A stretch of 64,000 nt of DNA from the NCBI GenBank assembly GCA_020637675.1, contig JACKKD010000002.1, positions 372,001 through 436,000 of the forward strand, written 5' to 3'. Below the pieces are notes generated by a model. It saw only the letters and a list, made by a program, of their open reading frames with translations. It had not been told where the DNA came from and ran no database searches. The stretch comes from Paracoccaceae bacterium (GTDB lineage Bacteria; Pseudomonadota; Alphaproteobacteria; Rhodobacterales; Rhodobacteraceae). The position numbers were made by a program, and so were the translations under genes. The stretch's first letter is position 1. Each line of letters begins with the position of its first letter. Shown one piece after another: positions 50,525 through 59,205 of the stretch.

Positions 50525-51622
50525 ATGTCGGAGCTGGTGGCGGGGGCGACGATCGAGGCGAGCGCTGTGGAGGTGCCGGCAGCCCCGGCTGCACCGGTGG
50601 GAGGTCCGCCGGTGGCGGCGACCGAGCCCGCGGCGCCGGCCGGAAAGGCGGGACCGAAGGCCTTTCCTGTCGTCGATGCCGACGCGATCCGCCACGCCTT
50701 CGAGACCGGGACCTATCCCTATTCGCAGAAGATGGGCATCCGCGCCTACGAGGCCGAGAAGGCGAAGTTGCAGGCAGAGCTTCTGAAGGTCCAGATCTGG
50801 GCGCAGGAGACGGGGCAGAAGTTCATCATCCTCTTCGAGGGCCGCGATGCCGCCGGCAAGGGTGGCACGATCAAGCGCTTCATGGAGCATCTGAACCCGC
50901 GCTTTGCCCGTGTCGTCGCCCTCAACAAGCCCTCGGACCTGGAGAAGGGCCAATGGTTCTTCCAGCGCTATATCGAGCATCTGCCGACAAGCGGCGAAAT
51001 GGTCTTCTACGACCGATCCTGGTACAACCGCGCCGGGGTGGAACGGGTCATGGGGTTCTGCTCGCCGACCGAATACCTCGAATTCATGCGTCAGGCGCCG
51101 GAGATGGAGCGGATGCTGGTCCGTTCGGGCATCCGGCTCTACAAGTACTGGTTCTCGGTCACGCGGGAGGAGCAGCGGCGGCGTTTCCTTGCGCGTGAGA
51201 CCGATCCGCTGAAGATGTGGAAGCTCTCGCCCATCGACATGGCGTCGCTCGACAAATGGGACGACTATACCGAGGCAAAGGAGGCGATGTTCTTCTACAC
51301 CGATACCGCCGACGCGCCCTGGATCATCGTGAAGTCGGACGACAAGAAGCGCGCGCGGCTGAACTGCATGCGGCATTTCCTTGCGTCGCTCGACTATCCC
51401 GAGAAGGATTTCGATGTGGTGCAAGCCCCCGATCCGCTCATTGTCGGACGGGCGAGCCATGTGGTCCACGGCGCCGAGCATATCCTCGGCGCGTCGCTCC
51501 ACCCGAACCTGCGGCGCGTGAACCATGGGGAGGCGGCTGCAAAGTCCATCGGTACGCCGGCACGCGCGTCCCCGCGCGGTGAACGGGTCCGTGCCGGGAC
51601 TGGAGTGGGCCAACTGACGTGA
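50525..51622 (+). CDS. ppk2: Polyphosphate kinase 2
   Basis: A 365-residue PPK2 (class I type) that transfers phosphate between polyphosphate and nucleotides, mostly making GTP or ATP. Walker A GRDAAGKGG is at residues 106-114, the lid/base-binding SWYNRAGVERVMGF follows, then WKLSPIDMAS and SDDKKRARLN. The first 45 residues are Ala/Pro-rich and probably disordered. CGGAGGGACAGG precedes the ATG. Expression is probably oxygen-regulated, given the FNR-type box upstream. Confidence 0.94.
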   Translation: MSELVAGATIEASAVEVPAAPAAPVGGPPVAATEPAAPAGKAGPKAFPVVDADAIRHAFETGTYPYSQKMGIRAYEAEKAKLQAELLKVQIWAQETGQKFIILFEGRDAAGKGGTIKRFMEHLNPRFARVVALNKPSDLEKGQWFFQRYIEHLPTSGEMVFYDRSWYNRAGVERVMGFCSPTEYLEFMRQAPEMERMLVRSGIRLYKYWFSVTREEQRRRFLARETDPLKMWKLSPIDMASLDKWDDYTEAKEAMFFYTDTADAPWIIVKSDDKKRARLNCMRHFLASLDYPEKDFDVVQAPDPLIVGRASHVVHGAEHILGASLHPNLRRVNHGEAAAKSIGTPARASPRGERVRAGTGVGQLT

Positions 51623-51814
51623 CGTCATGCCTGGGGTCCGGGCCGCGGCAACGGCCCCTATCGTCTTGCCTTGAAACGATACTTCCCCGGTTTTCGCAGA
51701 GCGCATGGCTCGGCTGCGCAATGAGCCGAGATCCGGTGTAGGAAAATTCGCGATCCGATGCCATCTTGTTTCTGCGTTGCGGCAATGCAATCGCAGAAAA
51801 AGGCGGGTGGCACG

Positions 51815-52363
51815 ATGCGGGCATCGAGGCACGAAGGTCTGGAACTGAAGGTTCCGCAGCCCGTCCCCGAGGACTGGCGCAATCGGCTTCTGGCGCACCT
51901 GATGCGGCTTTCGCCCGAGTCGCGGCGGAACCGGTTCTTCGTCTGGATGTCGGACGAGGCGCTGGCCCGGCACGCCGCCCGGACCGATCCCGCTGCAGTC
52001 GTCGAGGCGCGGGTCGACGGCATGACGCGCGGCATGGCGGAAGTCCACCTGCTCCACGGCCCGCGCGCCGCGGCGGAGATCTCGGTTTCCGTCGAGGACG
52101 GCTGGCAGAGGCGGGGAATCGGCGCCGCGCTCGTGCATCGGGCGATCCGCGAGGCGCGCCGTCGGGGCGCCGAGGAGATCACGCTCTTCTTGCTGCCGGG
52201 GAACGCCGCGATGCGCAAGATCGCGTTCCGCGCCGGTTTCGTGCGAGCGCCTTACGGCGATGGGACGCTGTTCGAGGCGCGCCTTTTGCTGCCCTCGGTG
52301 GCCGTTCGGCGCGCCCGGTTCCACTGGCCGGCCGGGCTGGACCTTGGGCGCGCCCGGGCGTAA
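51815..52363 (+). CDS. GNAT family N-acetyltransferase
   Basis: A 182-residue acetyltransferase. The acetyl-CoA loop is QRRGIGAALVHRAI (about residues 100-113), preceded by AEISVSVEDGW. It resembles the acetyltransferase domain seen with protein acetyltransferases acting on lysine, but target is unknown. The start at 51815 is a choice; an ATG ten codons earlier is possible. MATE gene follows after 9 bases. Confidence 0.85.
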   Translation: MRASRHEGLELKVPQPVPEDWRNRLLAHLMRLSPESRRNRFFVWMSDEALARHAARTDPAAVVEARVDGMTRGMAEVHLLHGPRAAAEISVSVEDGWQRRGIGAALVHRAIREARRRGAEEITLFLLPGNAAMRKIAFRAGFVRAPYGDGTLFEARLLLPSVAVRRARFHWPAGLDLGRARA

Positions 52364-52372
52364 GGCTCGGGG

Positions 52373-53764
52373 ATGAGGGAGGATCGGACGTCATTTCCGG
52401 CGCATATGAAGGCGGTGCTGGCGCTTGGCCTGCCGCTTGCAGGGTCGCATCTGGCCCAGATCGCGCTGCATGTCACCGACACGGTGATGGTCGGCTGGTA
52501 CGGCGTGACCGAGCTTGCCGCCGTCGTTCTCGGTGGCGCGACCTTCTTCATCTTCTTCATCCTCGGCTCGGGCTTCGCGCAGGCGGTGATGCCGATGGTC
52601 GCGGTCGCGCTCGGTCGCGGCGACGAAACTCAGGTGCGGCGCGACACGAGGATGGCGCTGTGGCTCTCGATTCTCTACGGCACCGCGGTTTATCCCGCGC
52701 TCTGGTGGTCGGGGACCCTGCTCATCGCGCTCGGCCAGGCGCCGGAGGTGGCGGCGCTGTCGCAGGACTATCTCAGGGTCGCGGGGGCAGGCATGGTGCC
52801 GGCGCTGCTCATCATGGCGATGAAGAGCTTCCTGTCCTCGGTCGAGCGGGCCGGGGTGGTCCTCTGGGCGACTCTCGCCGGCGCGGCGCTGAACGCGGCG
52901 CTGAACTGGGCCCTCATCTTCGGCAACTGGGGCGCGCCCGAACTCGGCGTCCGGGGTGCGGCCGTGGCGAGCGTGGCGACCCAGGTCCTGACCTTTGCCC
53001 TTCTTGCCGCGGTCGCGGGCTTCGACCCGGCGCTCTCGCGTTTCCGGCTTTTCGTCCGTTTCTGGCGCCCCGACTGGCCCGCCTTCGTACAGGTCTGGCG
53101 GCTCGGCTGGCCGATCGGGATGACCGGGCTCTTCGAGGCGGGGATGTTCGAGACGGCGGCCCTGATGATGGGCTGGATCGGCACGAAGGAACTCGCCGCC
53201 CACGGGATCGCTCTGCAACTCGGCGCGATCTCGTTCATGGTCTATCTCGGCCTGGCCAATGCCGCCACCGTGCGCGCGGGAAGGGCAGTCGGAACCCGCG
53301 ACCGGCGCGGTCTCCGCGACGGGGCGATCGTGGCGATCGCGCTCGTCATCGTCGCGGCGGGGGCCGTTGTCGCGGGGTTCCTCGCGGCGCCCGAGGTCCT
53401 CGTCGGCCTCTTCCTCGACCCGACCAACCCCGAAACGCCGGCCATCCTGGCCTATGGCGCCACGCTTCTCGCGGTCGCCGCGCTCTTCCAGCTTGCCGAT
53501 GCTGCGCAGGTCATGGCGCTCGGCCTCCTGCGCGGGGTGCATGACACGCGGTGGCCCATGGTCATCGCCTCCGTCGGCTACTGGCTCATCGGTATTCCAG
53601 CGAGCTACGTGCTGGCGTTCCACCTCGGGCTCGGCGGGGTCGGCGTCTGGCTCGGCCTCGTGATCGGGCTCGTCTTCGCCGGCACGCTGCTCATGGCGCG
53701 GTTCTGGCGGGGGCCATGGCTTGGCGGGTGGATCGCCGAGGACGGGGCCCGGACGGCCGCGTGA
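52373..53764 (+). CDS. MATE family multidrug efflux transporter
   Basis: A 463-residue inner-membrane exporter with about 12 helices. LPLAGSHLAQIALHVTDTVMVGWYG (about residues 18-42) is the NorM-type start. MATE pumps of this type exchange cationic drugs or metabolites for Na+ or H+. The GNAT gene 9 bases upstream is probably in the same operon. Confidence 0.92.
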   Translation: MREDRTSFPAHMKAVLALGLPLAGSHLAQIALHVTDTVMVGWYGVTELAAVVLGGATFFIFFILGSGFAQAVMPMVAVALGRGDETQVRRDTRMALWLSILYGTAVYPALWWSGTLLIALGQAPEVAALSQDYLRVAGAGMVPALLIMAMKSFLSSVERAGVVLWATLAGAALNAALNWALIFGNWGAPELGVRGAAVASVATQVLTFALLAAVAGFDPALSRFRLFVRFWRPDWPAFVQVWRLGWPIGMTGLFEAGMFETAALMMGWIGTKELAAHGIALQLGAISFMVYLGLANAATVRAGRAVGTRDRRGLRDGAIVAIALVIVAAGAVVAGFLAAPEVLVGLFLDPTNPETPAILAYGATLLAVAALFQLADAAQVMALGLLRGVHDTRWPMVIASVGYWLIGIPASYVLAFHLGLGGVGVWLGLVIGLVFAGTLLMARFWRGPWLGGWIAEDGARTAA

Positions 53765-53773
53765 GGCGGTGCC

Positions 53774-54187
53774 TCAGCTCTCGCCTGCGGCCTTCATCAG
53801 CCGGTCGGCCTTGCGCCGGACCAGCACGGAGCGCAGGTCATGCATGGCGAGAAGCAGCGCGTCCGTCACCTCGTCGAGCTGCGCGTCAGTGGCCTTCGAC
53901 TGCGCCCAGTGTGCGGTCAGGTTCAGGTAGTCCACCGCGCGGTGGATGTCGTCGATGTCGCGCCGGGCGAGAAGATCGGTCCGCGCCGCCAACCAGTCGC
54001 GGATCGTCGCAAGGTCGGCGTCCGAAAGGGCGCGGTCGCCGTGGGGCTTGATCTCGCCGTTCTTCACGTTGACGACGGCGATCTGGTCCAACTCGATCCG
54101 GCGCTGGCGGTTTTCCGTGTCCACGCGGAAGACCGCGGCGCCGTTCTCGCGGATGCGGAAGTAATAGTCCGGCAGGTCGCCTGGCAT
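53774..54187 (-). CDS. Conserved hypothetical protein
   Basis: A 137-residue soluble protein, no family recognised. DYYFRIRENGAAVFRVDTENRQRRIELDQIAVVNVKNGEI (about 7-46) has a beta-hairpin look; the rest is helical and charged (DALLLAMHDLRSVLVRRKADRLM). TGAGGGG precedes the ATG, and it follows the aminotransferase gene after 8 bases, so the two share an operon. Confidence 0.75.
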   Translation of the reverse strand: MPGDLPDYYFRIRENGAAVFRVDTENRQRRIELDQIAVVNVKNGEIKPHGDRALSDADLATIRDWLAARTDLLARRDIDDIHRAVDYLNLTAHWAQSKATDAQLDEVTDALLLAMHDLRSVLVRRKADRLMKAAGES

Positions 54188-54195
54188 GTCGCCCC

Positions 54196-55398
54196 TCAGC
54201 GCAGTTCCGCGCAGAACGTCTGGATCCGCCGGCAGGCCTCTTCCAGCGCCGCGTCGGACGTAGCGTAGCTGACGCGGAAGTTGGGCGATACCCCGAAGGC
54301 CGCGCCGAAGACGACGGCGACGCCGGTTTCCTCCAGAAGTGCTGTGGCGAAATCCTCGTCGTTGCCGATCTTCGCGCCGCCCGCCGACGTCTTGCCGATG
54401 AGAGCCGAGATGTCGGGATAGACATAGAAGGCGCCTTCCGGGCGCGGGCACTTGATGCCCTTGGCCTGGTTCAGCATCGAGACGACGAGGTCGCGGCGGC
54501 GCTGGAAGGTCTTCTTGTTCTCGGCGAGAAAGTCCTGCGGCCCGTTCAGCGCCTCGACGGCGGCATATTGCGCGATGGAGCAGGGGTTGGACGTGGATTG
54601 CGACTGCACGGTGCCCATCGCCTTGATGAGTTCGACCGGACCGGCCGCATAGCCGATCCGCCAGCCGGTCATCGCATAGGCCTTGGAGACGCCGTTGCAG
54701 GTCAGCGTCCGGTCGTAGAGCCGGGGTTCGACCTGCGCGGGAGAGACGAATTCGAAATCGTCGAAGACGAGGTGCTCGTACATGTCGTCCGACATGATCC
54801 AGACCTGGGGATGCCTCAGAAGAACGTCCGTCAACGCCTTGAGTTCCTTGCGCGAATAGCCCGCGCCGGTGGGATTGGAAGGAGAGTTGAAGATGAACCA
54901 CTTGGTCTGCGGCGTGATCGCCGCTTCAAGTTGTTCCGGCGTCAGCTTGAAGTTCGACTCGATGCCGCATTCGACGGCGACGGGCGTCCCACCGGCCAGC
55001 AGCACCATGTCGGGATAGCTGACCCAGTAGGGCGCCGGGATGATGACCTCGTCGCCGGGATTGAGCGTCGCCATCAGCGCGTTGTAGAGCGTCTGCTTGC
55101 CGCCGGTGCCGACGGTGATCTGGTTGGGCTTGTAGCTCAGGCCGTTCTCGCGCGCGAACTTGCCGCAGATCGCGTCCTTCAGTTCGGGGATGCCGTCGAC
55201 GGCGGTGTATTTCGTCTTGCCCTCGTCGATGGCGCGCTTGGCGGCGGCCTTGATGTTGTCGGGCGTGTCGAAGTCAGGCTCGCCGGCGCCAAGGCCGATG
55301 ATGTCGCGGCCCTCTGCCTTCAATTCCCGTGCCTTGTTGGTCACCGCGATCGTGGGCGACGGTTTGACGCGCGCAAGCGTGTCGGAGAGGAAGGCCAT
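54196..55398 (-). CDS. aspC: Aspartate aminotransferase (class I PLP enzyme)
   Basis: A 400-residue aminotransferase of the Ib subgroup found in alphaproteobacteria and Thermus, some of which also use prephenate. The PLP lysine is in NGVSKAYAMTGWRIG (about residues 233-247); GAGEPDFDTP and NSPSNPTGAGYS are the other signatures. It transfers amino groups between aspartate and 2-oxoglutarate. Its ATG is 86 bases from the divergent XRE regulator gene. Confidence 0.94.
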   Translation of the reverse strand: MAFLSDTLARVKPSPTIAVTNKARELKAEGRDIIGLGAGEPDFDTPDNIKAAAKRAIDEGKTKYTAVDGIPELKDAICGKFARENGLSYKPNQITVGTGGKQTLYNALMATLNPGDEVIIPAPYWVSYPDMVLLAGGTPVAVECGIESNFKLTPEQLEAAITPQTKWFIFNSPSNPTGAGYSRKELKALTDVLLRHPQVWIMSDDMYEHLVFDDFEFVSPAQVEPRLYDRTLTCNGVSKAYAMTGWRIGYAAGPVELIKAMGTVQSQSTSNPCSIAQYAAVEALNGPQDFLAENKKTFQRRRDLVVSMLNQAKGIKCPRPEGAFYVYPDISALIGKTSAGGAKIGNDEDFATALLEETGVAVVFGAAFGVSPNFRVSYATSDAALEEACRRIQTFCAELR

Positions 55399-55484
55399 GA
55401 TCGGGGGCTCCGGTTTGAAATTGCCGGAGCCATGTCTTAAGGTGGCCGCCCGTCCCGTTCAAGCGACATCGGAAAGGAGAGGCT

Positions 55485-55895
55485 ATGACCAAGGACGCAA
55501 CCCCAGTGACCGCAAACTGGTACAGCGACGAGACCGCCACATTCGGCGACCGGCTTACGGCCGCGCGCGAGGCTGCCGGTCTTTCGAGCTGCGATCTGGC
55601 CCAGCGGCTGGGCGTGCGGCTTAAGACCGTGCAGGCGTGGGAAAACGACATGATGGAGCCGCGCGCCAACCGGGTGCAAATGCTGGCCGGGATGCTCAAC
55701 GTCTCGCTCATCTGGCTTCTGACCGGCGAGGGCGCCGGCGTGGTTCCGCCCGACGCGCGGCCCGAACTGCCGGAGGGCGCAGTCGAACTCCTGGCCGAGA
55801 TGCGCGAGGTGCGCGCAGGCATCGGGTCGCTGAGCGAGCGGCTTGGCCGGCTGGAGGCACGGCTCAGGCTGGCGCTGGCGCGGGAGGCGGCATGA
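55485..55895 (+). CDS. XRE family helix-turn-helix regulator
   Basis: A 136-residue DNA-binding protein. The XRE domain is at about residues 19-75 (DRLTAAREAAGLSSCDLAQRLGVRLKTVQAWENDMMEP), with a C-terminal coiled-coil-like part (LSERLGRLEARLRLALAREA). Target genes are unknown; the divergent aspC promoter is adjacent. Coupled to sdhE by ATGA. Confidence 0.9.
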   Translation: MTKDATPVTANWYSDETATFGDRLTAAREAAGLSSCDLAQRLGVRLKTVQAWENDMMEPRANRVQMLAGMLNVSLIWLLTGEGAGVVPPDARPELPEGAVELLAEMREVRAGIGSLSERLGRLEARLRLALAREAA

Positions 55896-56161
55896 GCGAG
55901 ACGCGAGAGACCCGGCTGAAGCGCATGACGATGCGGTCCTGGCGGCGGGGCACGAAGGAGATGGACCTGATCCTCGGCCCCTTCGCCGAGGCGCGGCTCG
56001 CGGCTATGGAGGGCGCTACGCTCGATCTATACGATGCGCTTCTCGCGGAGAACGACCAGGACCTCTATCCCTGGATCACCGGCGCGGCCCCTGTGCCGGC
56101 GCGGTTCGGCGCCCTCGTCGCCGAGATCGCCGCCTTTGCACGGGCCGGCCGGGCCGCCTGA
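55892..56161 (+). CDS. sdhE: SdhE family succinate dehydrogenase assembly factor
   Basis: An 89-residue flavinylation factor that helps attach FAD to succinate dehydrogenase. RSWRRGTKEMDLILGPFA (residues 15-32) contains the RGxxExD motif. YDALLAENDQDLYPWITG is the other family block. Translationally coupled to the XRE gene. Confidence 0.92.
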   Translation: MSETRETRLKRMTMRSWRRGTKEMDLILGPFAEARLAAMEGATLDLYDALLAENDQDLYPWITGAAPVPARFGALVAEIAAFARAGRAA

Positions 56162-56244
56162 TCGCGCGGCGCTGTTCGGGCTTAACCGAAATTTTCCCCT
56201 TTCCGCCCAGTCTGCCCGGCAAGGAGCAGACGGCGGAGAGAGAG

Positions 56245-56742
56245 ATGAGCCTGCACGCAATCGTCGAAGAGCGTCCGCGCGGGGGCGGCCACGCCGGTTA
56301 TCTTGAAACGCTCGGCCTCGTCGAACGACTGCACCGGCTTCTGCTCGACGTGATCAAGGACGAGTTCGAGCGGCTGGGCCAGATCGAGATCAACGCGGTC
56401 CAGGCGCTTCTCCTCTTCAACGTCGGCGAGAACGAGGTGTCCGCGGGTGAGTTGAAGACGCGCGGCTACTACCAGGGCTCGAACGTCAGCTACAACCTCA
56501 AGAAGCTCGTCGAGATGGGCTACATGCACCATGAGCGCAGCGAGGCCGACCGGCGCTCGGTTCGGGTCCGGCTGACGGGGAAGGGCCGGGCGGTGCGCGA
56601 GGCGGTCGCGGCCCTCTTCCGCCGCCATGCGGAGCTTCTGGAGACCCGCGGCGCCATAGGCTTCGGCGCCAGCGACGACGTGAACGCACTCCTCCGGCGG
56701 CTGGAGCGGTTCTGGACGGACCAGATCCGCTACATCTATTAG
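56245..56742 (+). CDS. LdtR-like MarR family regulator
   Basis: A 165-residue MarR-type winged-helix repressor. YLETLGLVERLHRLLLDVIKDEF (about 19-41) and LKTRGYYQGSNVSYNLKKLVEMGY (about 73-96) match LdtR of alphaproteobacteria, which controls an L,D-transpeptidase gene and stress tolerance in Liberibacter and Sinorhizobium. The regulated transpeptidase is not in the window. GGAGAGAGAG precedes the ATG. Confidence 0.9.
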   Translation: MSLHAIVEERPRGGGHAGYLETLGLVERLHRLLLDVIKDEFERLGQIEINAVQALLLFNVGENEVSAGELKTRGYYQGSNVSYNLKKLVEMGYMHHERSEADRRSVRVRLTGKGRAVREAVAALFRRHAELLETRGAIGFGASDDVNALLRRLERFWTDQIRYIY

Positions 56743-56824
56743 GATCGCCCGTGGTTTGCGTACCGTCGGTCGCAGGCATGGTGTATGTTCGAATTGAGGT
56801 CAGGCGACCGATGGGGTCACTTGC

Positions 56825-57202
56825 ATGGCTGACGAAACATCCATCCTTGCGGCGCTGAACCGGCTGGCCGATGCGTTCAATGCCCATGACATCGACGCGA
56901 TCATGGCCTTCTTCGCACAAGACTGCAGCCTCGACCTTCCCCGCGGGCCCGATCCGCACGGAACCCGGTACATCGGCCGCGAGGAGGTGCGGCGGGGGCT
57001 GATGACCCGTTTCGAGACCACGCCGGACGTTCACTATGGCGAGGTCGAGCATTTCGCGTCTGGCGACACCGGCATGTCGAAATGGCTGCTGACCGGCACG
57101 ACCGTGGCCGGCACCCGGGTTCGGGTACGGGGATGCGACTTCTACACGTTCCGCGACGGTTTGGTGACCCGGAAGGATTCCTACTGGAAGATCGTCGGTT
57201 GA
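56825..57202 (+). CDS. NTF2-like (SnoaL) fold protein
   Basis: A 125-residue NTF2-fold protein. LNRLADAFNAHDIDAIMAFFAQDCSLD (about 12-38) is typical of the SnoaL-like group, which holds enzymes and ligand-binding proteins; no active site can be assigned. Its last 22 bases overlap the convergent DUF1194 gene. A near-SOS-box (GTTC-N7-GGTC, 56787-56801) upstream has one mismatch and may be chance. Confidence 0.8.
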   Translation: MADETSILAALNRLADAFNAHDIDAIMAFFAQDCSLDLPRGPDPHGTRYIGREEVRRGLMTRFETTPDVHYGEVEHFASGDTGMSKWLLTGTTVAGTRVRVRGCDFYTFRDGLVTRKDSYWKIVG

Positions 57203-57921
57203 GACGGTGCCGCGCGGCCGCGCCGCGCGACGCGCAGCAAAGACCAGCCGTCCCCCGCCCGCCCGATCAGCTGTTCGGTCAGCTCCTTTTCCAGCTTCCG
57301 CCGGATCGCCCGGGGGAAGTCGTCCTGGGTGCGCGCGACCTCCACGAAGGCGCCCTGGCCGCGGATCACCCGGGTGCGGTAGTAGATCGCGATGTCCGCC
57401 TCGTGCCCGCCGATCGGAAGGCCATTCACAAGCAGTTCGCCGAAATCCTCCGCCGCGTAGACCACCTCGGGCATCCGCCCGTCGTTCGAGCGCCCGTCGC
57501 CGGAAATGTCGAGCGTTTCGGCAAGGCAGTCGGGGGCCTGCGCCATGAGATCGCGTCCGAAGGCGAGGGCGGCGCCTAGGCCGGTCGGCAGGAAATCCTG
57601 TTCGCGCACATGGCCGGCGACGGCGGCGCGGATGCCTTCGAGGTCGGACGGCGCCGCTACCATCGTCCAGTCCACGATTACGTCCTGATGCGCCTGGCCC
57701 GACCACTCGTAGACCGCGAAGGCGACGCGGTCCTCGGGCTTGAGGAAGGCGGCGACGATCACCGGGTCGGCAAGCGCGGCGATCAGGCCTTCCTTCTGGA
57801 TCGCGTAGTCGCGCGCATCGACCGAGCGCGAGACGTCGATCCCGAGCGCGAGAGCGAGCCGGCAGGCCGCCCCGGCCGGTGCCGGCGCGAGGGCAATAAG
57901 AATGAACGCCGCGCGGATCAT
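57181..57921 (-). CDS. DUF1194 family secreted VWA-like protein, copy 1
   Basis: A 246-residue exported protein. Signal peptide residues 1-18 (AFILIALAPAPAGA). GIDVSRSVD (27-35) is a VWA metal-ion site (DxSxS). ISGDGRSNDG and the late GQGAFVEVA are DUF1194 features. Function unknown; VWA folds usually bind protein partners through a divalent metal. Coupled by ATGA to the paralogue upstream. Confidence 0.88.
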   Translation of the reverse strand: MIRAAFILIALAPAPAGAACRLALALGIDVSRSVDARDYAIQKEGLIAALADPVIVAAFLKPEDRVAFAVYEWSGQAHQDVIVDWTMVAAPSDLEGIRAAVAGHVREQDFLPTGLGAALAFGRDLMAQAPDCLAETLDISGDGRSNDGRMPEVVYAAEDFGELLVNGLPIGGHEADIAIYYRTRVIRGQGAFVEVARTQDDFPRAIRRKLEKELTEQLIGRAGDGWSLLRVARRGRAAPSQPTIFQ

Positions 57922-58625
57922 TCCCGCCCGCCGGGAGCGAGCCAGCCGATAACGGGCCCCTGCAGTTCGCGCAGGAGCTTCGCCCGCATGGCGCGTTCAT
58001 AGTCGCGGAAATTCTCGGCCACGATCACGAAGGCGCCGGGGCCGTGGATGACCTCGGCGCGGTAGTAGTCCGCCACCCCGGCCTCGCCGACGGCTACGGC
58101 AAGCCCGTTCACCGTGATCCCGTCGAAGCCGAAGGCACGGTAGGCCGAGGCGGGCGGGAAACCGTCGTTGTTGCGTCCGTCGCCCGCGACGTCGAGCGTG
58201 CGTGCCTCGCAGTCCGGCCCGTCGCGGAAGAGCGTGGCCGCGTGCCCGAGCGCATTGCCGAGGGCCGTCGGCATGTCGTCGCGGCTTCGTTCGCTGCCTG
58301 CGATGGCGGCGGCGGCGAGCGAGAGGTCCTCGGCCGAGGCGATCTCGAGCCAGGGCAGGAGCCCGGCCTGCGCGAACTTGCCGCTCCACTCGTAGACGCC
58401 GAGCCAGACGGGGCGGTCGGGGTCGGCGAGGAAGGCGTCCTGCACCGCGGGCGCAAGAAGCGCGCGGGCGAGGCCACCGCGCTGGAGAGCGTCCTCGCGC
58501 TCGTCCACGGAGGCCGAGATGTCGAGCGCGAGCAAGAGCGCCAACCGGCACTCCGCCGCCGCAGGGCCGGCTGCCAGAAGCGCGAGAAGGCCTACCAGTG
58601 CCCGGTATTGCCCATGCTTGCCCAC
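57918..58625 (-). CDS. DUF1194 family secreted VWA-like protein, copy 2
   Basis: A 235-residue paralogue of the next gene, exported (signal peptide to about residue 24, LLALLAAGPAAAEC). The VWA metal site is ALDISASVD; DVAGDGRNNDG and GPGAFVIVAEN are shared with copy 1. The start is GTG at 58625, with GGAGG five bases upstream, overlapping the end of the glyoxalase gene by 34 bases. The pair probably forms a functional unit. Confidence 0.85.
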   Translation of the reverse strand: MGKHGQYRALVGLLALLAAGPAAAECRLALLLALDISASVDEREDALQRGGLARALLAPAVQDAFLADPDRPVWLGVYEWSGKFAQAGLLPWLEIASAEDLSLAAAAIAGSERSRDDMPTALGNALGHAATLFRDGPDCEARTLDVAGDGRNNDGFPPASAYRAFGFDGITVNGLAVAVGEAGVADYYRAEVIHGPGAFVIVAENFRDYERAMRAKLLRELQGPVIGWLAPGGRE

Positions 58626-59020
58626 GGCTCCTCCGGCGCCTTCGCCTGACCTTTCTGCAGAAGCTCGATCGAGATGTTGTCGGGCGAGCGGACGAAGGCC
58701 ATATGCCCGTCGCGCGGCGGCCGGTTGATCGTGACGCCGTTCTCCTGGAGATGGGCGCAGATGGCGTAGATGTCGTCGACCTCGTAGGCGAGGTGGCCGA
58801 AGTGGCGGCTGTCGGAGGGCAGGCCCGTGTCGCCGTCCCAGTTGTAGGTCAGTTCGACCGGGCACTCGGGTTGGCCGGCCGGCGCCATGAAGACGAGCGT
58901 GAACCGCCCCTCGCGGCTTTCATAGCGCCGTGTCTCCTCCAGTCCGAGGAGCCGGTAGAAGGCCATCGACTTCTCCAGGTCCTTCACGCGCACCATCGTG
59001 TGCAGGTACTTCAGTGCCAT
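58592..59020 (-). CDS. gloA: Glyoxalase I (VOC family)
   Basis: A 142-residue lactoylglutathione lyase-like protein. YLHTMVRVKDLEKSMAFYRLLGLEE (residues 5-29) and ELTYNWD, FGHLAYEVDD and ISIELLQKG carry the typical His/Glu metal ligands. It removes methylglyoxal by converting its glutathione adduct to lactoylglutathione. Upstream of and overlapping the DUF1194 pair. Confidence 0.9.
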   Translation of the reverse strand: MALKYLHTMVRVKDLEKSMAFYRLLGLEETRRYESREGRFTLVFMAPAGQPECPVELTYNWDGDTGLPSDSRHFGHLAYEVDDIYAICAHLQENGVTINRPPRDGHMAFVRSPDNISIELLQKGQAKAPEEPWASMGNTGHW

Positions 59021-59205
59021 CCTGCGCCTCCCTTCCGTCGGTTTTCGCCGAAGCCTAGCAGGCCCGCCCCCCCGCCGCCAAGGCCGCCCGGCCCTCGCTG
59101 GGGTTCCCTTCCATCAAATTTCGGAATGACCACCGCCCATCGTGGTTATCACTCCGCCCGCCCATAGATATAGTGGATACGATTCGTGACACCGGAGGAC
59201 TCCCC

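Noticed and set aside
56787..56801. GTTC-N7-GGTC upstream of the NTF2-like gene as a second SOS box
   Set aside because: One mismatch in a key position and no DNA-repair link to the gene.
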